This document shows, one piece after another, positions 14,223-20,372 of a stretch of DNA of 23,696 nucleotides (its first letter is position 1; each line of letters starts with the position of its first letter). The notes under the pieces are model-generated. The model was not told where the DNA came from. It did no database searches and saw only the letters and a list, made by a program, of their open reading frames with translations. A program made the position numbers and the translations under genes. The stretch is taken from positions 1 to 23,696 of the IMG/VR virus record IMGVR_UViG_3300005747_000025; one strand, written 5' to 3'. The stretch is from a virus.

Positions 14223-15436
14223 CACTTCACAATATACATACCCTTAGGTACTGATCTGGTGAGTAAGTATTGAATTCCGTAACGACTAGCATCTATCAGG
14301 TGGTTGAAGGAATCTATTGGCTTTAGACCTTTAACGGCCCAAACGTAATTATTGAATTCCTTAACAAGGTTCTCCCCTTCCAAATTTATAGTGTAGTCTT
14401 GCATTAGGGCTATCCCCGATAAGATACTACCTTTTCTTTTTATTGTTGGAGTAACATTCAATGGAGGGTTTTTCATCTTCATTTCACTGAGTAGTCTCGG
14501 CTCACTGTTATCCATTACTATTAAATTCCTACCCGCTGACCGAATACAATAATCGTATATCTGGGAAGTTATAAGACCCTTCTTGTATAAATGTTCTTTG
14601 AGCCAGATGATTTTGCGGTCTCGATCTATAGCAACCTCCACCAAAGCCGACTCATCTCTGGCAAACCCTATATCCAATCCAAATATTGAATCTATATCAT
14701 TATTGAATTCCCCTATCTGCCAATCAGTAAACACAACTCCTTCGGCTTGTTGTAGCCACCCTCCCATTATTTGATGGGCGTATTTCTCAGGACGCCTATC
14801 CTTTATGGCTTCGATCTCCTTTACAAAAGACTCTGATAAATTCTCAACATTATCCAAATAGGTTGTGTGGATATAGGTTGTTCCTTCTTTACTTCCATTC
14901 CACCCATCAGCTATAGATCTATTTTGGAAAAACCTCTGGTATATCCAGTGTTCTCTTGTGGTGGGGTTTAGAATTAATATACATCGGTTCTTAGCCACCT
15001 GACTTCTAATGGAATAATCTATCTTGTCAAAAGAAGTTTCGTCCTGTAGCTCTTCCGCCTCATCAAGCACAAAAGTATTGATCCCTTGAATTGACTTTAG
15101 TTTAGCTGTTTGATCCCCACTAGCGGTCTTAATCCCACTAAAGTATATTGAACTACCCGTGATCTTATTGGTTATTTCGGTTTTGGTAATCTCAAACTGA
15201 TCCTGAATCCCCATAAGCTCTAGTTTCTCCCTGAACTCTGGAATAATACTCATTGACGCTGAGGTCATAGTAAATCGAGTAAATAAGGTTTTGGTGCCCC
15301 TCTCATAAGTTAGGAGGACTAAGAAGGTGTTAACAGCAAAAGACTTACCAGAGCCTCTACCACCTGTTATAACGTAATACCTATCATCACTATTGAATAG
15401 TGTCTGATATTTTGGATGGAGTTCTATCTTATTCAT
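14222..15436 (-). CDS. terL: Terminase large subunit (ATPase and nuclease)
   Basis: A 404-aa protein that packages DNA into the procapsid and cuts it. ATPase domain: Walker A GGRGSGKS at 25-32, Walker B TFVLDEAEE at 121-129 (Asp125, catalytic Glu126) and the coupling motif LILNPTT at about 154-160. Nuclease domain (RuvC-like fold): Asp255 in FGLDIGFARDES, Asp309 in LIVMDNSEP and Asp382 in NHLIDASRYG are the likely metal-binding acids. Length and motif order fit the PBSX/Terminase_3-type family. The ATG overlaps the stop of the HNH gene by one base. One of the surest calls in the window. Confidence 0.95.
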   Translation of the reverse strand: MNKIELHPKYQTLFNSDDRYYVITGGRGSGKSFAVNTFLVLLTYERGTKTLFTRFTMTSASMSIIPEFREKLELMGIQDQFEITKTEITNKITGSSIYFSGIKTASGDQTAKLKSIQGINTFVLDEAEELQDETSFDKIDYSIRSQVAKNRCILILNPTTREHWIYQRFFQNRSIADGWNGSKEGTTYIHTTYLDNVENLSESFVKEIEAIKDRRPEKYAHQIMGGWLQQAEGVVFTDWQIGEFNNDIDSIFGLDIGFARDESALVEVAIDRDRKIIWLKEHLYKKGLITSQIYDYCIRSAGRNLIVMDNSEPRLLSEMKMKNPPLNVTPTIKRKGSILSGIALMQDYTINLEGENLVKEFNNYVWAVKGLKPIDSFNHLIDASRYGIQYLLTRSVPKGMYIVK

Positions 15437-15945
15437 TACTTTCTAATAAAAGCCATCCTTACCTTATCAATTAAAGATAAATTATAATCTTTATATCTTC
15501 TAATATTCATTGTTAACAAAACGTCTCCAGAGAAGTTAAATTTTCTCACAGTGTTTGCAAATCCGTATTTAAGATAATAAAGATGGATTGTCTTTCTTTC
15601 TTTATTAGTATATTTCCTTCTAACACTACCATTTCTCTTCTTATCAGCTATATTATCAGCCTGAGTTCCTAAAGCTAAATTCTCAAATCTATCGTCATCT
15701 TTTATATCGTTTAAATGGCGAACAACAACACCTTTCTTTAAAGCATCATCACCCCATAATTGATAGGCTATAAATCTATTAAATCTAATTGGACTAAACA
15801 ATCCTTCGGAACTATAACCAAAAACATTCCTCCCATCTATCTTAAATCCAAGCTTTTTTCCTTTATGGTTATAAATAGTGCCGTCTTCTTTAGCTCTGTA
15901 TCCTTTTTCGTAAGCCTGTTTAATTGCGATATTACTTTTATTCAT
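15436..15945 (-). CDS. HNH homing-type endonuclease between terminase genes
   Basis: A 169-aa protein. The HNH signature is VVVRHLNDIKDDDRFENLALGTQADNIA-like: residues about 74-101 contain RHLND, then RFENLALGT, with His77 the likely catalytic residue. A C-terminal helical part (KERKTIHLYYLKYGF) would be the DNA-binding region, as in free-standing homing endonucleases. It is inserted between the candidate small and the large terminase gene, a common insertion site for such genes. It overlaps the terminase start by one base (TAATG) and the 39-aa gene by ATGA. Confidence 0.8.
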   Translation of the reverse strand: MNKSNIAIKQAYEKGYRAKEDGTIYNHKGKKLGFKIDGRNVFGYSSEGLFSPIRFNRFIAYQLWGDDALKKGVVVRHLNDIKDDDRFENLALGTQADNIADKKRNGSVRRKYTNKERKTIHLYYLKYGFANTVRKFNFSGDVLLTMNIRRYKDYNLSLIDKVRMAFIRK

Positions 15946-16061
15946 CTTTGTTTACTTATTGGTGGTTGTTTTATATAATACCCAACTATAGGATTTACAA
16001 GGTAATTCCAGAAATCCTTTGGGAAATCTTTAGGATCATTTATCTTTTTCGGTCTCGCCAT
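15942..16061 (-). CDS. Small protein, 39 aa, between small terminase and HNH gene
   Basis: MARPKKINDPKDFPKDFWNYL, then VNPIVGYYIKQPPISKQR. It overlaps the small terminase gene by 26 bases and the HNH gene by ATGA. Basic, aromatic, no family recognised. It could be a real gene or a remnant of the terminase/HNH junction before the HNH insertion. Modest support. Confidence 0.45.
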   Translation of the reverse strand: MARPKKINDPKDFPKDFWNYLVNPIVGYYIKQPPISKQR

Positions 16062-16419
16062 CTTTTTCTTCTTTGTGGTCAACATCTATTGTTTTAGGTT
16101 TTGTGAAATCAATCACTGGGATATTGATATTGGTATTTACATTTAGTTCCTGCTGTTCTTTTGGTTTACCATAACGATATTCCCATAGCATCTTAGTATA
16201 ATTGAAATTACCTTCTGATGCTTTTTTAGCTATATGGATCCAAGCTTTCTCCTCACTTCCAAAAGTCTTTGTGATAGCCTTAAGTGTGAGAGCATTCGTC
16301 TCTTTCTCCTTGATCTTAGGAGGTCTACCCTGACCCCTATATACACCTTTTACAGCACCATTGTTCCTACGTCCGTCTACCTTTTTAGTAGAAGTCTTTT
16401 TGTCTTCTTGATTTCTCAT
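16036..16419 (-). CDS. Terminase small subunit candidate
   Basis: A 127-aa protein. The basic N-terminus (GRRNNGAVKGVYRGQGRPPK) is followed by a helical middle (TLKAITKTFGSEEKAWIHIAKKASEGNFNYTKMLWEYRYGKPKEQ) that resembles DNA-binding parts of small terminases, and an acidic tail. It lies two genes before the large terminase, interrupted by the 39-aa and HNH genes. The assignment combines position and this helix-plus-GKP pattern; a different DNA-binding role is possible. Overlaps the DnaA-like gene by 35 bases. Confidence 0.55.
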   Translation of the reverse strand: MRNQEDKKTSTKKVDGRRNNGAVKGVYRGQGRPPKIKEKETNALTLKAITKTFGSEEKAWIHIAKKASEGNFNYTKMLWEYRYGKPKEQQELNVNTNINIPVIDFTKPKTIDVDHKEEKDGETEKDK

Positions 16420-16870
16420 CTATTAGTTTATTGTGGGCTTCCATTAACATTTCGTAATTCTTGGATAACAACTTAAAAGAATCTTTAAGTTTCTCATAAC
16501 TTACCGATATATCTATAAAGGCATTCCCTTCGTCTATATCTCTTTGAATATATTCCTGGTATATAGAATTCAGATGGACGTACCTTGAATTAAGATTTAC
16601 ATTGTTTAAGATATCAAATTCCAATTGATTAATTATGTGGAGAATGGTAGCGTGGTTTTTACCTATTGAACTCCCTATAGCTGAGTAAGTCATAGACGTA
16701 TTATCCCTCAGCAATTTGCTATACATCGCCCTTGCCTCAACGTACTCCCTAATTCTACGGGGAGTTGATATATCTAAATTGTAATATTGTTCCACCACAT
16801 CTCTGGCTCTTGACCTTATGTCAATATCCCTTTGAACTTGATCTATTGTTTTTTTATTCTTCACTCCCAT
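16385..16870 (-). CDS. DnaA domain IV-like DNA-binding protein
   Basis: A 161-aa protein. Residues about 39-84 (RRIREYVEARAMYSKLLRD, then MTYSAIGSSIG and KNHATILHIINQ) match the C-terminal DNA-binding domain of DnaA, where a basic loop and a (N/D)HATVLHA helix contact DnaA boxes. No ATPase region is present. The rest (about 100-160) is a predicted coiled coil (VSYEKLKDSFKLLSKNYEML). It may bind the phage origin or act as a regulator or small terminase relative. It lies between the exonuclease and terminase genes. Confidence 0.75.
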   Translation of the reverse strand: MGVKNKKTIDQVQRDIDIRSRARDVVEQYYNLDISTPRRIREYVEARAMYSKLLRDNTSMTYSAIGSSIGKNHATILHIINQLEFDILNNVNLNSRYVHLNSIYQEYIQRDIDEGNAFIDISVSYEKLKDSFKLLSKNYEMLMEAHNKLIDEKSRRQKDFY

Positions 16871-17030
16871 ATTTGTAATTTTTATAGGCTGACTTCACAC
16901 CAGCACAACATTCATAATTTTCAGTTTCTTCGTAATATCTTAATAACTGTTCTACGTCTTCCTCGGACAATAGCCCTAACGAAAGAGATAGAATAACATC
17001 ATCGTAACATTCTTTTTTACTATAGTACAT
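16854..17030 (-). CDS. Small acidic protein, 58 aa
   Basis: MYYSKKECYDDVILSLSLGLLSEEDVEQLLRYY, then ETENYECCAGVKSAYKNYK. Acidic helix with Cys8, Cys41 and Cys42; no family recognised. Fills the space between the exonuclease and DnaA-like genes with overlaps of 11 and 17 bases, which favours a real gene. Confidence 0.6.
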   Translation of the reverse strand: MYYSKKECYDDVILSLSLGLLSEEDVEQLLRYYEETENYECCAGVKSAYKNYKYGSEE

Positions 17031-17811
17031 CTTGAAAGAAAAACTCCCCTACTGGTTTCTTTTTATCTATAAAGAAATCTCTATATATTTTTACGGCATC
17101 CATAGTCTTCGACTTACCCCTCTCAAAGAATTCCCTGCTACATTTAAACAAACCTAATGACTTATTAGATTTATCGATAACGGCAAACATAAAATCCTTA
17201 TAAGAGACCTTAAACAAAGTGCTGTAAATATAACATTGAATATCGTAATTCCAATTATCTGCTGAATACCTGAACGACTTCAGATCTTTTCCCGTGGTCT
17301 TAACGTCAAGTATATAACCATCTCCCAATACATCAGCCTTCGCTCTAAAGGGAATACCCTCAATCTCTCCAATCATCGGCTCCTCATAAGTGGCATTGTG
17401 CAACATCGAAGTGCAAACCGAATTGTTTAGAAATACATCCGCTAAATCTTCAGCCTGATATTTTTCGTGGATAGTAAAAGTATTGCGATCTCCATATTCC
17501 TGGACAGCCTCTTTAAACACCTTGCTGTTTTTACCCTTTATATTTATGAAGTTCATCTCATTGAACTTATGGGGTTCTAATATCTTATAGTGGACTAGGT
17601 TCCCCATCCCAAAAGAATCGGTATACTCAGACTCTCCCTGTAGGCTCCTTTGGTATTTTAAAGGTGATTGTAGTAATGAGGTGCAACTAGAGGATGAAAG
17701 AGCGTTCTTCCCTAAATAGGAATAATAAAACTCATCATCCCTCATCTTCTCCAGGATCTCATCTTTATCCCAGAACTTGCCATCTAAAGTGGTTATAGCT
17801 TCTTTATTCAT
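17020..17811 (-). CDS. PD-(D/E)XK exonuclease, RecE/Cas4-like
   Basis: A 263-aa nuclease. Motifs in order: MGNLVHYKILEP (His74), GIPFRAKADVLGDG (Asp160), YILDVKTTG (Asp169, Lys171) and a downstream DIQCYIY (Gln192, Tyr194). This is the layout of RecE-type and Cas4-type 5' exonucleases, which resect DNA ends for annealing. In this phage it would work with the ERF annealing protein and the SSB-like protein. The start overlaps the 46-aa gene by 8 bases. It is the first enzyme of unit B. Confidence 0.8.
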   Translation of the reverse strand: MNKEAITTLDGKFWDKDEILEKMRDDEFYYSYLGKNALSSSSCTSLLQSPLKYQRSLQGESEYTDSFGMGNLVHYKILEPHKFNEMNFINIKGKNSKVFKEAVQEYGDRNTFTIHEKYQAEDLADVFLNNSVCTSMLHNATYEEPMIGEIEGIPFRAKADVLGDGYILDVKTTGKDLKSFRYSADNWNYDIQCYIYSTLFKVSYKDFMFAVIDKSNKSLGLFKCSREFFERGKSKTMDAVKIYRDFFIDKKKPVGEFFFQDVL

Positions 17812-17944
17812 TTAATGCTGTCTTTAATATTGTTTCCTTCATATAAGGTGGCACCTTAGGATCTATTAGTTCCTTTCGCATCTCCCTTATAAGTGATAAA
17901 CTAGCGTACATCTCTAAGTTCAAATCTTCGTTTTTGTTTTCCAT
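17804..17944 (-). CDS. Small helical protein, 46 aa
   Basis: MENKNEDLNLEMYASLSLIREM, then RKELIDPKVPPYMKETILK. Acidic then basic, mostly helical. It starts in the stop of the membrane protein gene (TAATG) and overlaps the exonuclease start by 8 bases. Likely a real coupled gene, function unknown. Could be an accessory or regulator of the exonuclease. Confidence 0.6.
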   Translation of the reverse strand: MENKNEDLNLEMYASLSLIREMRKELIDPKVPPYMKETILKTALNE

Positions 17945-18114
17945 TACTTTAGTAGTTTTAAAATGTTCTTTATTAACAGACCTGTTGATTTAACAACTAA
18001 CAAAAATGGAAATGAAAGTATCTCGAATACACTTCCAATAACGAACAAAACCCCTATAACCACCATAGCTATAAGGTAGTGGGGTTTAATCAGTAGTAAC
18101 TTTAAAACTTTCAT
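17944..18114 (-). CDS. Small membrane protein, 56 aa
   Basis: MKVLKLLLIKPHYLIAMVV, then IGVLFVIGSVFEILSFPFLL and VVKSTGLLIKNILKLLK. One long or two short hydrophobic helices with basic ends. I chose the ATG that follows the promoter at 18132-18162; an upstream start would put the promoter inside the gene. First gene of unit B. Function unknown; anchoring or superinfection exclusion are only guesses. Confidence 0.7.
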   Translation of the reverse strand: MKVLKLLLIKPHYLIAMVVIGVLFVIGSVFEILSFPFLLVVKSTGLLIKNILKLLK

Positions 18115-18131
18115 TATATCTTTGTTTTGAA

Positions 18132-18162
18132 CAAATATATAATAAAAATTTAACAATACAAA
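18132..18162 (-). promoter_or_regulatory. Near-perfect Bacteroidota promoter for unit B
   Basis: Minus strand TTTG (18159-18162), exactly 19 bases, TATATTTG (18132-18139), the textbook spacing. The leader before the 56-aa gene is about 12 bases. It begins the membrane protein, exonuclease, DnaA-like and terminase operon and is the best promoter in the window. Confidence 0.9.
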
Positions 18163-18168
18163 AGAATA

Positions 18169-18324
18169 TTATTTTTTAGGGGAAAACTTTTCCTTCCAAC
18201 GAGTTTGACAAACGGCAAACCTTTGGTCTCTGTCTGGGTACTCTTCACCCATCTTCGCGTTTCCCATACACCTACGGGTAAAATCCTTATTAGTCTCGTA
18301 CTTCTTTGGTTTCAAAAGTGGCAT
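18169..18324 (-). CDS. Small basic protein with CMGNAKM..YPDRDQR motif, 51 aa
   Basis: MPLLKPKKYETNKDFTRRCMG, then NAKMGEEYPDRDQRFAVCQT and a basic end (RWKEKFSPKK). The Cys19 ... Asp31 ... Arg35 ... Cys39-x3-Trp pattern is the one often written C-M-x(n)-E-Y-P-D-x-x-Q-R-x-A-V-C-x-x-x-W in phage head maturation and structural proteins. It overlaps the 42-aa gene by 35 bases. A small free-standing form of this motif is unusual; role unknown. Confidence 0.6.
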   Translation of the reverse strand: MPLLKPKKYETNKDFTRRCMGNAKMGEEYPDRDQRFAVCQTRWKEKFSPKK

Positions 18325-18418
18325 CTTCTAAGCGTTTAATTTTTTCAAGAGCAACGACTAAAGCTTGTTGGGCAATCTTAATATCGTGCTTCATCTTAAG
18401 TAACTCGGATTCTCTCAT
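18290..18418 (-). CDS. Small coiled-coil protein, 42 aa
   Basis: MRESELLKMKHDIKIAQQALV, then VALEKIKRLEDATFETKE. One amphipathic helix. Its ATG overlaps the TGA of the MazG-like gene (ATGA). It also overlaps the 51-aa gene by 35 bases, so both are in different frames of the same stretch. Plausible but short. Confidence 0.5.
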   Translation of the reverse strand: MRESELLKMKHDIKIAQQALVVALEKIKRLEDATFETKEVRD

Positions 18419-18633
18419 TTGTTCATCTTCTTTATCTTTTGAATATATAGGGCAGCGTCTAGAAGTTCCATCTGGAGCTCATCTATCCACCTATAGAATC
18501 CATCAGGATTGTCTTCCAAAGTAGTTCCGTATTCTCTCTGACCCTGCTGACTCCTAGTATCCATTATATATTTTACGTCTTCTACTATAGAATCAGTAGT
18601 AGTCTTAAAGTAATTGTTTTTATTATCACTCAT
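18415..18633 (-). CDS. MazG-like small protein, 72 aa
   Basis: MSDNKNNYFKTTTDSIVEDVKY, then RSQQGQREYGTTLEDNPDG and WIDELQMELLDAALYIQKI. The R.QG..EYG.TL...... W..EL.ME.LDA..Y pattern resembles small phage nucleotide pyrophosphohydrolase-like (MazG-type) proteins, in which the E(L/M)xDA helix binds metal and nucleotide. It is shorter than a full MazG. Function tentative. It precedes the coiled-coil protein and follows the PD-(D/E)XK-like gene (ATGA). Confidence 0.6.
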   Translation of the reverse strand: MSDNKNNYFKTTTDSIVEDVKYIMDTRSQQGQREYGTTLEDNPDGFYRWIDELQMELLDAALYIQKIKKMNK

Positions 18634-19019
18634 AATATTTCTGCATCTTTGACATCCAGCATTGCCACTTCCTTGGGTATCTTATTGGTATTACTGAATT
18701 GAGTTGTTTTATTGTGGTATTGTATTTCCCATTTTGGATCAACCTGGAAAAGGTTAAATCTAAACACTCCCTTGGGAGTTGAATTTATATAAACAGGAGT
18801 ATCTATATTATCACTACATTTTAGGTGGAGGGCTTCGTACTTTTTCTTTTCTATAAGGAGGGTGTCGTAATGTTTACCTCTGCATTTAAGTTCTATCCTA
18901 TGGAATTGATCTGGGGAATAACAGTCCCACCTGCTCATAGGTTTTCGACTCATAACCAAATCAGGGTATACATTCCGTTTAAGGTAATTAAAAAGCTCTA
19001 TTTCGGTTAAGATCTTCAC
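18630..19019 (-). CDS. PD-(D/E)XK-like protein, 129 aa
   Basis: MKILTEIELFNYLKRNVYPDLV. The core segment WDCYSPDQFHRIELKCRGKH has Asp32 ... Glu43-x-Lys45, a PD-(D/E)XK active-site arrangement, followed by a KYEAL helix and strands (TPVYINSTPKGVFRFNLF). Likely a nuclease or a degenerate member of that superfamily, but no specific family is assigned. It overlaps the 125-aa gene upstream by ATGA and the MazG-like gene by ATGA. Confidence 0.6.
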   Translation of the reverse strand: MKILTEIELFNYLKRNVYPDLVMSRKPMSRWDCYSPDQFHRIELKCRGKHYDTLLIEKKKYEALHLKCSDNIDTPVYINSTPKGVFRFNLFQVDPKWEIQYHNKTTQFSNTNKIPKEVAMLDVKDAEIL

Positions 19020-19393
19020 TTTTCGTATTCTTTGTATACCTTCTCCAGTTTGCTATATACATTATTAAGGAAACAAGACCCACAACTGGTAGTCTTAGCC
19101 TTCTCATTAAAAACCCTGTTGTATATAGTTACAAGCTCCTTTTGAGTCTCAGTAGTTACTTTGTTAGATTTAGAGGAAAAGAATTTGTCAAGATAATTGT
19201 ACTCCGCCTCATTTAAGCACTCAGGTTTTTTGTACGGAAACAAACGATTTAGAGCGTCTCTACGCTCGGAGCATTTGCAATCCTCACCTAAAGCCCACTT
19301 GGCCAACTTGTCCACACCTGTGGCTTGGAATACCTTCTCTACAGTATCACCAAGCCCAGAGGATTTTTTACTTTGTCTTTTGGTACTTTTCAT
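19016..19393 (-). CDS. Cys-rich phage protein, 125 aa
   Basis: MKSTKRQSKKSSGLGDTVEKV. Residues about 14-60 contain GDTVEKVFQATGVDKLAKWALGEDCKC..RRDALNRLFP, a motif I associate with a small protein common in Bacteroidota phages, and Cys39, Cys41, Cys59, Cys104 and Cys107 could bind zinc. C-terminal half is helical. It overlaps the sigma-like gene's end by 26 bases. Function unknown; a transcription-linked role is only suggested by its neighbour. Confidence 0.6.
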   Translation of the reverse strand: MKSTKRQSKKSSGLGDTVEKVFQATGVDKLAKWALGEDCKCSERRDALNRLFPYKKPECLNEAEYNYLDKFFSSKSNKVTTETQKELVTIYNRVFNEKAKTTSCGSCFLNNVYSKLEKVYKEYEK

Positions 19394-19910
19394 AGTCCTT
19401 TTTGGTTTTATTCCTAATCTTTTGTTTTATATTAGTTAAAGTATTAAAAATTGAACTCAGACTTATCTTTGTTTCCTTAGCTATCTTCCGCATACTCATT
19501 CCCTCAGCGAAATGAATGTTAAATATCTTTTTATCATACCAATACCACTTGTCAACTTCAGATTCTATTTTACCTATCAGATTTTCAAACTCCTCTTTTT
19601 GATTTATAATATTATAAGAATCATCTGGAATTTCATCTAATTTAGCAAAATCATCTAAATATACAAACTTATTATTTGGTTTATGATGGGTACTTAGGTA
19701 TAAGTTTCTTAAAGTAACGTATATATAAAAAGTATTTACCTCGTTATCGTTATACAATATCTTGTCAATGTTGTCAACGTACCCATAAACCCTAACGTAC
19801 ATTTGTTGAACTAATTCGTTGGAATCATCGGTAGATAGCCCAAAGGATTTAGCCATATTTAACCAATCCTCGTGCTTATCTGCCAATACATCTATTAGTC
19901 TTCTTTCCAA
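19368..19910 (-). CDS. Sigma-70-like factor (phage RNA polymerase sigma)
   Basis: A 180-aa protein beginning at a TTG (no ATG near). Residues about 29-72 resemble region 2 (SNELVQQMYVRVYGYV, then FYIYVTLRNLYLS). Residues about 128-166 resemble region 4 with a helix-turn-helix (KIFNIHFAEGMSMRKIAKET, SLSSIFNTLTNIKQKI). Fits phage sigma-like factors of extracytoplasmic-function type. It may redirect host RNA polymerase to late promoters such as those near 10.68 kb. The start is uncertain; the TTG overlaps the 52-aa gene by 16 bases. Confidence 0.75.
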   Translation of the reverse strand: MERRLIDVLADKHEDWLNMAKSFGLSTDDSNELVQQMYVRVYGYVDNIDKILYNDNEVNTFYIYVTLRNLYLSTHHKPNNKFVYLDDFAKLDEIPDDSYNIINQKEEFENLIGKIESEVDKWYWYDKKIFNIHFAEGMSMRKIAKETKISLSSIFNTLTNIKQKIRNKTKKDYEKYQKTK

Positions 19911-20053
19911 TAGTGAAATGATATACCTATAATTCCTATAATGATCTGGAATAGATGCTCAACCTCTATAGATCCCTCATCCCCATCCATTTTTGAATTC
20001 CAATAATTAACTCCAAACATAATCCCATAAATTGGAAACAACTGAACATACAT
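19895..20053 (-). CDS. Small membrane protein, 52 aa
   Basis: MYVQLFPIYGIMFGVNYWN, then SKMDGDEGSIEVEHL and FQIIIGIIGISFHYWKED. Two hydrophobic segments flank an acidic loop. It fills the gap between the RusA-type gene and the sigma-like gene and overlaps the latter's TTG by 16 bases. Real in likelihood; function unknown. Confidence 0.6.
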   Translation of the reverse strand: MYVQLFPIYGIMFGVNYWNSKMDGDEGSIEVEHLFQIIIGIIGISFHYWKED

Positions 20054-20057
20054 AATT

Positions 20058-20372
20058 TTAAACGTTTTCTATTATAACATCTAACCTTGGGTCTTGTCTA
20101 TCAATCCCCATATAACAAGCATTAACTTCAACCACAACTGATAAATCATCACTCTCTATGCAACCACATTCCACCATAGCATCCTGAAAAAACTTGTCTA
20201 CAACGCTTATTACATTCATCAAATCCCGTTTTCTTTTATCAGGGGCAAAGTAAAAGTAGTCAATTTTTATCTTACCATCAAATTTAAAGTCCAATTTCCT
20301 AGATATATCGGATTTAAATCTACGTTTTATATCGTTACTTACTTGATAATGCCAATTCCTGTAGCTATTCAT
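20058..20372 (-). CDS. rusA: RusA-like Holliday junction resolvase
   Basis: A 104-aa protein. The ATG overlaps the helicase stop by 8 bases (ATGAATAG); a longer in-frame start would lie deep inside the helicase gene and is not used. The family pattern R-D50-L-M-N53-x5-D59-x4-D64 ... E-S-D75-D76 with the surrounding KRKRD and VVVEVNA sequence fits RusA-type resolvases, whose Asp residues bind metal and cut four-way junctions. It would resolve recombination intermediates made by the ERF, SSB-like and exonuclease proteins. Confidence 0.8.
   Translation of the reverse strand: MNSYRNWHYQVSNDIKRRFKSDISRKLDFKFDGKIKIDYFYFAPDKRKRDLMNVISVVDKFFQDAMVECGCIESDDLSVVVEVNACYMGIDRQDPRLDVIIENV

Noticed and set aside
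14268-14712. Three TATTGAATTCC matches inside the terminase gene
   Set aside because: They come from coding sequence for Glu-Phe-Asn and similar residues and lack the flanking CACAA or CCCC of the intergenic repeats.
18115-18156. Longer start (MLNFYYIF) for the small membrane protein of unit B
   Set aside because: It would place the near-perfect promoter at 18132-18162 within the gene; the later ATG gives a normal leader.
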